This document shows positions 57,632 through 64,000 of a stretch of DNA of 64,000 bases, one piece after another; the stretch's first letter is position 1; every line of letters starts with the position of its first letter. The DNA is from Streptomyces caeruleatus. GTDB taxonomy: Bacteria; Actinomycetota; Actinomycetes; Streptomycetales; Streptomycetaceae. The stretch is taken from positions 186,001-250,000 of the forward strand of contig NZ_KQ948934.1 of the NCBI RefSeq assembly GCF_001514235.1, in the 5' to 3' direction. Both the position numbers and the translations under genes were made by a program. The notes beneath the pieces were generated by a model, which saw only the letters and a program-made list of their open reading frames with translations, was not told the origin of the DNA and made no database searches.

Positions 57632-58801
57632 CTACAGCGGCAAGCCCACGGCGTCGGCCATCGTCCGCATCTCCGTTGTCAAGGTCCGGCGCCCACCGAT
57701 CACCCGTCCGAGAACGTCACGGGCATAGCGCTGGTTGGGTAGCCACTCGGGACTGCCCGCCTTGATCTGCTCCAACTTCTCGAACGCGTCGGCACAGTTG
57801 CCCGTCTTGGCGTACGCGTCGGCGACGTCCAACAGATGACGGTTTCGATTGTTCGACGTGGGCTTGAGGCTGAACACTGGTACCCGCTCAGCGATGCGGA
57901 GCACCATGTCAGGCCGGTCGATCACACCAGCGTTCTCGGCGGCTTTGAGCTTGACGGTCGTCGGCCCGAAGGTACGGAGAAAATCGTTCTCCGGGGCATA
58001 CTCCCGCCCCAGGGCGATAGCTGCCGCCGTGGCATACCTCAAGGCGTCCTCAGCCTCTCCAGGCTGCGAGTTACGGACGGCAGCAGCAGACACCCGCAAC
58101 AGCATCCAACCCCACGTGGACAACTCGGCCGGGGTCGCGCGGGACATACGGGGTTCGGTCTCGTCGGCCCACTTCACGGCCAGGTCGTACGCCTTGCCCA
58201 ACTCGCCCTGACGTAGCAGCAGCCAGCACAATGTGTTGACAGTGGCCGCGCCCTCCATACGGTCCGCCGCATCGTCCAAGGCTCGCTCCAGGGCCGTCTC
58301 AGCGGCCCCAAACTGCCGGGTCTGGACCATGAGCCATCCGGCAAGCTGCAAGAGTCGTACACGGACGCTTCGCCCCTCCGGCCCAAGCGCTTCGGCATCT
58401 CGCAGCAGCGGGGGCAGCAGCACGGCCAGCGCGGCGAACTGGTCGCCCGAGAACAGCGGCTCAGTCTCGCGCAGGGCGGCCCGTACGCCACTGACAGTCG
58501 GCACCTCATCGTCCAGCCCCAGCACAACGGGCGGACGCTCCAGGGCGTTCCTGACAGCCTCCCAACGGTCCACGGTCCCCGCGTCGGGGTCCTCCGGGTT
58601 GCGACCGTGAGCCAGGCGCATAGTCGGCACCCGTAGCGTGTGCGCCAGCTTGCGCAGCGTCTCAAGCCGTGCCGTCTCTCGCTCGCCCTGTTCAAGTTTC
58701 CGGATGGTCGAGAGTGACACGCCCGACGCGTCCGCCAACTCACGCTGAGACAGTCCGCGACGCTTGCGGACTTCCTTGACCCTCTGCCCGGCAGTACTCA
58801 T
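57632..58801 (-). CDS. XRE-family regulator with TPR-like C-terminus
   Basis: A 389-residue protein. Residues 7-60 are an XRE helix-turn-helix (VKEVRKRRGLSQRELADASG, VSLSTIRKLEQGERETARLE). The remainder is a helical, TPR-like array (LLQLAGWLMVQTRQFGAAETALERAL, LCWLLLRQGELGKAYDLAVKWADE) as in many Streptomyces BldB/WhiJ-neighbour or phage-plasmid regulators. It may control element maintenance and could bind the palindromes upstream of repSA. ATG 58801. Confidence 0.88.
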   Translation of the reverse strand: MSTAGQRVKEVRKRRGLSQRELADASGVSLSTIRKLEQGERETARLETLRKLAHTLRVPTMRLAHGRNPEDPDAGTVDRWEAVRNALERPPVVLGLDDEVPTVSGVRAALRETEPLFSGDQFAALAVLLPPLLRDAEALGPEGRSVRVRLLQLAGWLMVQTRQFGAAETALERALDDAADRMEGAATVNTLCWLLLRQGELGKAYDLAVKWADETEPRMSRATPAELSTWGWMLLRVSAAAVRNSQPGEAEDALRYATAAAIALGREYAPENDFLRTFGPTTVKLKAAENAGVIDRPDMVLRIAERVPVFSLKPTSNNRNRHLLDVADAYAKTGNCADAFEKLEQIKAGSPEWLPNQRYARDVLGRVIGGRRTLTTEMRTMADAVGLPL

Positions 58802-58822
58802 GCACCGAGCGTACGACGCAAA

Positions 58823-58846
58823 GGCCCCTGCGGAAACGGAGGGGCC
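58823..58846. terminator. Hairpin between the 77-residue gene and the XRE gene
   Basis: 7-bp arms GGCCCCT/AGGGGCC; on the minus strand followed by TTTG. It lies 21 bp past the stop of the upstream gene. Confidence 0.55.
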
Positions 58847-58867
58847 ATTCGCATGCCTGTCACGGCT

Positions 58868-59101
58868 TCAGGACGGCTTTGACTCTTGCCTTCTCACAAC
58901 AACCTTGATGGGAGCAGCCCCGGGTCTTCTCTGAGGCAACGGAGTAACCTCCCCCGGCTCTGCGCGTTCCTGCCTGGGAAATGCCTCAGCTCTGAACAGC
59001 GCCCCTCGTATGTGAGCCTGCTCCTGCTCGCTGTGCTGCTCAAGGAGCTTGGCTAACTCGATGTAGGGATCACCGAGTCCCGTGTTGCCGCCGTCCGTCA
59101 T
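58868..59101 (-). CDS. Small charged element protein coupled to the hydrolase gene
   Basis: A 77-residue acidic-basic protein (YIELAKLLEQHSEQEQAHIRG helix, then a Pro/Arg-rich tail ending in VVVRRQESKPS). It is not recognised. ATG 59099-59101 overlaps the stop of the hydrolase gene (ATGA), so it is likely translated from the hydrolase mRNA when the element is integrated. Confidence 0.65.
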   Translation of the reverse strand: MTDGGNTGLGDPYIELAKLLEQHSEQEQAHIRGALFRAEAFPRQERAEPGEVTPLPQRRPGAAPIKVVVRRQESKPS

Positions 59102-60372
59102 CTCGGCACCCTCGCTGGCTGCTGGTAGTGATCGGCGACTACGCGAGCCATCGCGCCGATCCGGTCCACCCCGACCTCCTTGGCAGCGAAGAAGACGTGC
59201 CCCCGCACCTCCGGACACTTTGCGGCCAGCGTGAGATGCCGGGAGAGTTCGGCCGGGTCCTGCCACTCCGCAGGCTGTGCCGGGTCCCCGGCCTTGTACA
59301 GCGCCTCACCGACGTACAGCTTCGTCCGGCTGCCCCGCGCCACCTCCGACCACCAGGGCACCAGGACCGAATAATTTGCCGGAACCTGCTGGTCAAGAGG
59401 GTGTGCCGACCAATACACCTGCGGGCAGATGTAGTCGATCCAGCCCTCGCGGACCCATGTGCGGGTGTCCGCGTACAGGTCGTCGTACGTCTGCACCCCG
59501 CCGCGGGTGTCGGAGCCGAGCGGGTCGGTGCCGGCGTTGCGCCACACGCCGAACGGGCTGATGCCGAACTCCGTGCTGGGCCGGATCTTGCGGATGCCGG
59601 CCGCCATCTCCGTGACGAGCTTGTCGATGTTGTCGCGCCGCCAGTCGGCCCGCGCCGAGAAGCCGCCGCCGTAGCGGTCGTAGGCCTCGTCGTCGTCGAA
59701 GGTCTGGCCGGCCACCGGATACGGGTAGAAGTAGTCGTCGAAGTGGACCGCGTCGATCTCGTACTTCTCCACCGCGTCGAGCATCGCCTTCCGCACGAAC
59801 TCGCGGACCTCGGGCAGCCCCGGGTTGTAGTAGAGCTTGCCGCCGTACGTCACCACCCAGTCCTCGTGCTCCCGGGCGGGGTGGGACGCGGCCAGCTTGC
59901 CGAGGTCGGTGTGGTTGGCGATGCGGTACGGGTTGAACCAGGCGTGCAGCTGCAGATCGCGGGCGTGGGCCTCCTCGACGGCCGTGCCGAGCGGGTCCCA
60001 GCCGGGGTCCTCGCCCTGGGTGCCGGTGAGGACCTGCGACCAGGGCTCGTACGGCGAGGGCCACAGGGCGTCGGCCGTGGGCCGCACCTGGAAGACCACG
60101 GTGTTCAGGCGGGACTCCACCGCCGCGTCGAGGTGGGCGATCAGCTCGGCGCGCTGCTCGTCGGCGGTCAGGCCCTGCTTGGAGGGCCAGTCCCGGTTCG
60201 CCACGGTCGCGATCCACACGCCGCGCATCTCCCGCGTCGCGCGTCGCCGGTGGTGGTCCTTGCCGCCCGCCATGGCGGAACCGGCGGCCATCGCGCCGCC
60301 TGACGCCACGAGCGCCGACAGGGCGGTCACCGTGAACGCCCGTCGTGACATCCGGGACTTCCGGTGCAGCAT
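59098..60372 (-). CDS. Secreted GHL10-family glycosyl-hydrolase-like protein, chimeric
   Basis: A 424-residue PF02638-type protein (glycosyl hydrolase-like 10). A Tat-type signal (SRRAFTVTALSALVASGG) leads to MRGVWIATVANRDWPSK, VVFQVRPTADALWPS, HAWFNPYRIANHTD, VHFDDYFYPYPV and ICPQVYW. Residues 1-316 are host sequence. From residue 317 the C-terminus seems to be supplied by the inserted element: SAHPLDQQVPANYSV replaces the host NIGFAAADYAKL, then it becomes nearly identical to the displaced host copy. ATG 60372 follows GGAGGT. The reading frame is intact. Confidence 0.9.
   Translation of the reverse strand: MLHRKSRMSRRAFTVTALSALVASGGAMAAGSAMAGGKDHHRRRATREMRGVWIATVANRDWPSKQGLTADEQRAELIAHLDAAVESRLNTVVFQVRPTADALWPSPYEPWSQVLTGTQGEDPGWDPLGTAVEEAHARDLQLHAWFNPYRIANHTDLGKLAASHPAREHEDWVVTYGGKLYYNPGLPEVREFVRKAMLDAVEKYEIDAVHFDDYFYPYPVAGQTFDDDEAYDRYGGGFSARADWRRDNIDKLVTEMAAGIRKIRPSTEFGISPFGVWRNAGTDPLGSDTRGGVQTYDDLYADTRTWVREGWIDYICPQVYWSAHPLDQQVPANYSVLVPWWSEVARGSRTKLYVGEALYKAGDPAQPAEWQDPAELSRHLTLAAKCPEVRGHVFFAAKEVGVDRIGAMARVVADHYQQPARVPR
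59423..59427. other. attR core of the integrated element
   Basis: GGGCA (minus strand TGCCC, codons for Cys316-Pro317 of the hydrolase). To its left lies element DNA supplying the replacement C-terminus; to its right lies host DNA. Confidence 0.6.
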
Positions 60373-60568
60373 CTTCTTCGTACCTCCGTGTGCCGTGGTC
60401 AATGGCCCACCCCATGACAGATCAGCGCGTTCCGGACCCGTCCGGCGACAGCCTTTCATGAGGCACCCGAACGATCGATCAAGCTTCGCCGAAGGTAACG
60501 TGCAGGTTTGGAGCAGGCGCCGAACAACGGCGGACCTGCCGCAGTCGTGGATCAGCGAAGGGGACGAT

Positions 60569-61441
60569 GTGACCGGCATCTCCGGAGATATTGCACGCGT
60601 CGGCGTGGTGGGCTGCGGCCAGATGGGAGCGGGCATCGCCGAGGTGTGCGCCCGCGCCGGGCTGGACGTGAAGGTCGCCGAGACCACCGGCGAGGCCCTG
60701 GAGATCGGCCGCACCCGGCTGCTCAACTCCGTGGCCAAGGCCGCCGAGCGCGGCAAGATCAGCGAGGCGGAGCGGGACGAGACGCAGGCCCTGCTGTCCT
60801 TCACCACGGACCTCGGCGAGTTCGCCGACCGTGACCTGGTGATCGAGGCCGTCGTCGAGAACGAGCAGGTGAAGACGGAGATCTTCCAGGTCCTCGACCA
60901 GGTCGTGACCCGCCCGGACGCCATCCTGGCCTCCAACACCTCCTCGATCCCCCTGGTGAAGCTCGCGGTCGCCACCTCGCGCCCCGACCAGGTCATCGGC
61001 GTCCACTTCTTCAACCCGGCCCCGGTGCAGAAGCTCGTCGAGCTGATCCCCGCGCTCACCACCTCCGAGGGCACGATCGCCCGCGCCCAGACCTTCGCCG
61101 AGAAGCTGCTCGGCAAGCACGCGATCCGCGCCCAGGACCGCTCCGGCTTCGTCGTGAACGCGCTGCTGATCCCCTATCTCCTCTCCGCGATCCGGATGTT
61201 CGAGTCGGGCATCGCCAGCCGCGAGGACATCGACAACGGCATGGAACTCGGCTGCGCCCACCCGATGGGCCCGCTGAAGCTGTCCGACCTGATCGGCCTG
61301 GACACGGTCGCCTCGGTGGCGCAGAGCATGTACGACGAGTTCAAGGAGCCGCTGTACGCCGCTCCCCCGCTGCTGCTGCGCATGGTCGACGCCGGCCGGC
61401 TGGGCCGCAAGACGGGATCCGGCTTCTACACCTACGGCTGA
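60569..61441 (+). CDS. 3-hydroxybutyryl-CoA dehydrogenase
   Basis: A 290-residue enzyme. Rossmann start VGVVGCGQMGAGIAEVCARAG, catalytic His in GVHFFNPAPVQKLVELI, and C-terminal domain motifs RSGFVVNALLIPYL, GCAHPMGPLKLSDLIGLD and GRLGRKTGSGFYTYG. It reversibly oxidises 3-hydroxybutyryl-CoA in PHB or butyrate-type metabolism, a supply of C4 units in Streptomyces. The start is GTG 60569 after GAAGGGGA. It is divergent from the hydrolase gene. Confidence 0.93.
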   Translation: MTGISGDIARVGVVGCGQMGAGIAEVCARAGLDVKVAETTGEALEIGRTRLLNSVAKAAERGKISEAERDETQALLSFTTDLGEFADRDLVIEAVVENEQVKTEIFQVLDQVVTRPDAILASNTSSIPLVKLAVATSRPDQVIGVHFFNPAPVQKLVELIPALTTSEGTIARAQTFAEKLLGKHAIRAQDRSGFVVNALLIPYLLSAIRMFESGIASREDIDNGMELGCAHPMGPLKLSDLIGLDTVASVAQSMYDEFKEPLYAAPPLLLRMVDAGRLGRKTGSGFYTYG

Positions 61442-61471
61442 TTACAGACGGTCAGATTCCGGCCAACCGCA

Positions 61472-61502
61472 CGGGCCCGGCACCGAGAAGGTGCCGGGCC
61501 CG
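61472..61502. terminator. Terminator after 3-hydroxybutyryl-CoA dehydrogenase
   Basis: A perfect 13-bp stem CGGGCCCGGCACC and complement with loop GAGAA, 31 bp past the stop. Confidence 0.85.
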
Positions 61503-61634
61503 CGTCATTCACACACCGTGTGCGCTCCGGGCTCGCATATGCCCCTCGCACACTCTCCCCATGCGTCCACCAGGCGAGTTCACTTTCCCTGCGCATGCAA
61601 GGGATGTCAGACCACTACGGAAAGGAGCGGACTC

Positions 61635-61892
61635 GTGACCGTCGATCCCGAGCATCCGGTCGTATCTGGAGAACTCGCAGAGTTACGACGTCGTCTCGAC
61701 GTCGCCTACGCCCGTGTGGAGGGCGGGCTGGCTCTGCTCACGCACCGCACCGAGGAGACCGCCAAGGAACTGGACGAGCTGAACACCCGGATCAGCACAC
61801 TGGAACACGCGCGCTGGCCGCTGCCCGCGGTCGCCGCCCTCACCGCCGTGGGTGCTCTCGTCGTGGCGATCTGGCAGGCCGTGGGGCACTAG
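61635..61892 (+). CDS. Small coiled-coil membrane protein
   Basis: An 85-residue protein: a helical, charged part (ELAELRRRLDVAYARVEGGL, TAKELDELNTRISTLEHA) likely a coiled coil, then a C-terminal membrane helix (AVAALTAVGALVVAIW). This tail-anchored form is common near phage or spore genes but is otherwise unassigned. GTG 61635 has AAAGGAG 7 bp upstream. Its end overlaps the Nudix gene by 4 bp. Confidence 0.85.
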   Translation: MTVDPEHPVVSGELAELRRRLDVAYARVEGGLALLTHRTEETAKELDELNTRISTLEHARWPLPAVAALTAVGALVVAIWQAVGH

Positions 61893-62419
61893 CCCAGCCT
61901 GAGATGGTGCAGCAGCAGTAACGCGGCCGCCATGTTGGCGGCCGGGACCTCCCCACGGGCGACCATGTCGGGGACGAGCTTGAGCGGAACCCATTCCCGC
62001 CGGTCCGACTCGTAGTCGTCCACGGGATGTCCGACGTACTCGCCCTCGTCGGCCCAGTAGATGTGGTGCCGGGCGTCGGTGAGCCCGTTGGAGGGCTCCA
62101 CGCTCATGAGGTGGTGCAGGGGTCCCGGCCGCCAGCCGGTCTCCTCCTCGAGTTCCCTGGCGGCCGCGCGGACGATGTCCTCGCCGTCCTCGACGACGCC
62201 CGCCGCGAGTTCCCACCCCCAGCTGTCGGTGATGAAACGGTGGCGCCACAGGAGGAGGACTTCATTGGCCTCGTTGACCACCGTGGCCACGGCGACCGGC
62301 CGCAGCCGTATGAGGAAGTGGTCCAGGTGCCTGCCGTCCGGCAGCTCCACGTCTGCCAGGTTGACGGTGAACCAGCGGTTTTCATACACAGTTTGTTCGT
62401 TCTGTTTCGTCCACTGCAC
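61889..62419 (-). CDS. Nudix hydrolase (ADP-ribose pyrophosphatase-like)
   Basis: A 176-residue Nudix protein. The Nudix box is GVVEDGEDIVRAAARELEEETGW, complete with the G-x5-E-x7-RE-x-x-EE-x-G spacing (read over two segments). N-terminal VYENRWFTVNLADVELPDG and the R-x-W arrangement fit ADP-ribose or nucleotide-sugar hydrolases. The start is GTG 62419. It is convergent with the small membrane protein gene. Confidence 0.9.
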   Translation of the reverse strand: MQWTKQNEQTVYENRWFTVNLADVELPDGRHLDHFLIRLRPVAVATVVNEANEVLLLWRHRFITDSWGWELAAGVVEDGEDIVRAAARELEEETGWRPGPLHHLMSVEPSNGLTDARHHIYWADEGEYVGHPVDDYESDRREWVPLKLVPDMVARGEVPAANMAAALLLLHHLRLG

Positions 62420-62515
62420 GGTTCTGCCACCTTCCGTCGAGTAAGTGGCAATATCGCAGCAGGGACTATGAAGGTGTCGCTGTTCGAGTACCGGCCTGTA
62501 CCGACTTGTACCGGC

Positions 62516-63856
62516 CTACAGCGGTACGCGCAGTGCGCCGTCGATGAGTTCGGCGGCCTCGGCCGTGCCGGCGCAGCCGCTGCGCACCAGGTGTTCGCGC
62601 ACCGCCCGGAGTCTGTCGCGCAGGCGCTGGGACTCCATTCCCCGCGCCTGCTCGGCCATCTGCACCGCGATGGCCACCGCCTTGTCCGCGTTGCCCTGAC
62701 GGAGCTCGATCGTGCTGAGCATGGCCAGCCGGTGCACCCGGCCCCGGTCGTGCGCCGGATTGTCGACGGCGGCCGCGGCGTGCTCCCCGGCGGCCACCAG
62801 CTCTCCGAGGCTGAGCAGCGCCTCCGCCACCTGCACGTTGACCAGCCCCGGCTGGACATAGCCGGTCTCGTCGGGTTCGTATCCGCGCCGGATGCGTTCG
62901 GCGGCCTGCTCGGCACGACGGATGCAGGACAGGGCGCTCGTGCCGTCGCCGAGGTGGGCGTACGCCTTCGCCTGCATCGCGTACAGGTCGGAGGCGAGGG
63001 CGGGGGTGATGTGCTTGCCGGCGGCCCGCAGCGCGGCCTCCGCGAAGGCGACGGCCTGCCGGAACTCCCGCATGAACAAGGCCTGGTTGACCAGCAGCGC
63101 GATCACATACGCACCGAGTCCCCGGTCCCCACTGGCCTTCGCGAGCCGCAGCGCCTGATGAAAGTAGCGCTGCGCCAGGCCGTGCGCGTCGGAGTCATAG
63201 GCGCAGATGCCCGCGATGGCCACCAACCCGCCTGTCGCCCGGTGGAGTTGACGTCCCGTGGCGTCGGTGTAGCTGCCGCGCAGCAGCGGAGCGGCCTCGG
63301 AGTTGAGGAAGCCGACGATCCGGGTGCGGGTCGCTATGCCGCCCGCCTTGCGGTACATCTGCTCGTAGTGGGTCCGGGCGGCGCGCAGCATCTCCAGGTC
63401 GGCGGGGGTGACCCGGTGCCGGCCCCCGCGTGAGACGTCGACGTCCTCGGGCGGGTTCTCCCACTCCCACACGGGCATGACCGCGGGCGTCCCGGTGACC
63501 GCCGGCGCGCCCAGGATGTGCGGCCGCTGCTGCTCGTCGGAGCGCCACAGCGCGGTGGCCCGCTCGACGAAGCCGGACAGCGAGGTGGTGTGCGGGGCGG
63601 ACTGCTCACCGGGCACGCCGAGACCGATGTCGTCGAGCGTGACGGTACGGTGCAGTCGGCCCGCGAGGACCTCGCAGATCAGGTCGGGCACCTGGCCGCG
63701 TGGCCGCTGCCCCTTCAACCACCGCGCGACGGCGGTGTGTTCGTATCTGAGCGCGAGGCCGCGCGCCCGCCCTGCCTGGTTCACGTGTGCGGCCAGCCCC
63801 GCGTGCGAGATCCCCGCCTCGTCCAGGATCGCGTCGAGCAGAGTGTTGGGCTGCAT
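62516..63856 (-). CDS. Large transcriptional regulator-like protein, helical repeats
   Basis: A 446-residue protein. The N-terminal 70 residues look like a DNA-binding domain (LLDAILDEAGISHAGLAAHVNQ, HTAVARWLKGQRPRGQVPDLI). The rest is mostly helical TPR-like repeats (YFHQALRLAKASGDRGLGAYV, AYAHLGDGTSALSCIRRAEQAAE). It resembles NsdA-type developmental or antibiotic regulators of Streptomyces in layout. ATG 63856. Confidence 0.85.
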   Translation of the reverse strand: MQPNTLLDAILDEAGISHAGLAAHVNQAGRARGLALRYEHTAVARWLKGQRPRGQVPDLICEVLAGRLHRTVTLDDIGLGVPGEQSAPHTTSLSGFVERATALWRSDEQQRPHILGAPAVTGTPAVMPVWEWENPPEDVDVSRGGRHRVTPADLEMLRAARTHYEQMYRKAGGIATRTRIVGFLNSEAAPLLRGSYTDATGRQLHRATGGLVAIAGICAYDSDAHGLAQRYFHQALRLAKASGDRGLGAYVIALLVNQALFMREFRQAVAFAEAALRAAGKHITPALASDLYAMQAKAYAHLGDGTSALSCIRRAEQAAERIRRGYEPDETGYVQPGLVNVQVAEALLSLGELVAAGEHAAAAVDNPAHDRGRVHRLAMLSTIELRQGNADKAVAIAVQMAEQARGMESQRLRDRLRAVREHLVRSGCAGTAEAAELIDGALRVPL

Positions 63857-64000
63857 GTATGCCCCCCGGGTGGCTCGGTGCCGTCAGAGTAGTGCGAACC
63901 GCTTCACACGGGGTGTGAACGGAGTGCTCGAATCCGCAGCGTGCGCGCGCTGTCGCGGAGAGTTTCCGACCGGTTGACTGAAATGCCTCGCAAGAGGCCG
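63857..64000. other. Window end, possible start of a further gene
   Basis: Upstream region of the regulator. An ATG at 63983 opens a frame (Met-Pro-Arg-Lys-Arg-Pro) that runs off the window; no ribosome binding site is clear, so I do not call a gene. Confidence 0.3.

Larger units (their letters stand above)
51901..59427. mobile_element. 7.5-kb integrative element with serine integrase and RepSA-type initiator
   Basis: It is bounded by attL at 51896-51900 and attR at 59423-59427 inside the hydrolase gene. It encodes a large serine integrase at one end, a RepSA-like rolling-circle initiator, small coupled genes, an XRE regulator and a replacement hydrolase 3' end. Its content resembles actinomycete integrative and conjugative elements (AICEs), but no FtsK/TraB-like DNA translocase or spread gene is visible. 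Boundaries are set by comparing the two hydrolase copies. Confidence 0.8.

Noticed and set aside
1..64000. CRISPR array, rRNA operon or insertion sequence
   Set aside because: No regularly spaced repeats, no rRNA-like sequence and no transposase reading frame were found.

Overview
The window is high-GC actinobacterial DNA. The sporulation gene ssgB, GTG/TTG starts, leaderless promoters, GTGA/ATGA stop-start overlaps, a RepSA-type integrative element and the gene content all point to a Streptomyces chromosome. From memory, the gene order resembles the S. coelicolor segment running from ssgB (SCO1541) to the argR-argDBJC cluster (about SCO1576-1580) and beyond. No rRNA or CRISPR array was seen.

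Layout. 1-6.2 kb: partial PGPGW membrane protein, ssgB, CGNR regulator, small membrane proteins, cytoplasmic DsbA-like protein, acetyltransferase and the pabB-pabC pair for p-aminobenzoate. 6.3-6.9 kb: tRNA array Gly(GCC)-Cys(GCA)-3x Val(GAC) with its own promoter and a strong terminator. 6.9-10.7 kb: zinc-ribbon protein, phosphotransferase, small proteins and a membrane Ser/Thr kinase. 10.7-18.8 kb: a frameshifted Nudix remnant, an RNA methyltransferase and corrinoid/siroheme genes: cysG/cobA-type, a giant BluB-CobT fusion and cobL. 18.9-23.4 kb: acetyltransferase, metNIQ methionine importer preceded by a Met/Cys-rich leader peptide, HAD phosphatase. 23.4-31.3 kb: small membrane proteins, acetyltransferase, sigma-like factor, secreted glycerophosphodiesterase, acyltransferase, TetR-MFS pair, aldo/keto reductase. 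31.4-43.8 kb: argH and the argCJBDR operon, both with ArgR-type operator sequences, flanking a secreted internally duplicated protein, an oxidase, an L,D-transpeptidase-like protein and a flavin electron-transfer cassette (FAD transmembrane reductase, triple FMN-binding protein, ApbE). 43.9-51.6 kb: GH51 arabinofuranosidase, histidine phosphatase, MocR/EamA divergent pair and others.

51.9-59.4 kb is a 7.5-kb integrative element with a large serine integrase, a RepSA-like rolling-circle initiator, palindromic operators, two strongly structured non-coding regions, a chain of small translationally coupled genes and an XRE regulator, but no recognisable transfer protein. It is inserted inside a secreted GHL10-family hydrolase gene. 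The displaced host 3' end lies at 51583-51900. The element appears to supply a replacement C-terminus (residues 317-424) that keeps the hydrolase reading frame intact and whose stop codon overlaps the start of an element gene. 60.5-64 kb returns to host genes: 3-hydroxybutyryl-CoA dehydrogenase, a small coiled-coil membrane protein, a Nudix hydrolase and a large regulator.

The observations I rate highest are the gene-repairing insertion, the Met/Cys leader peptide upstream of metNIQ, the three-site flavinylated electron-transfer cassette and the BluB-CobT fusion with its roughly 745-residue Pro/Ala/Glu-rich N-terminus.
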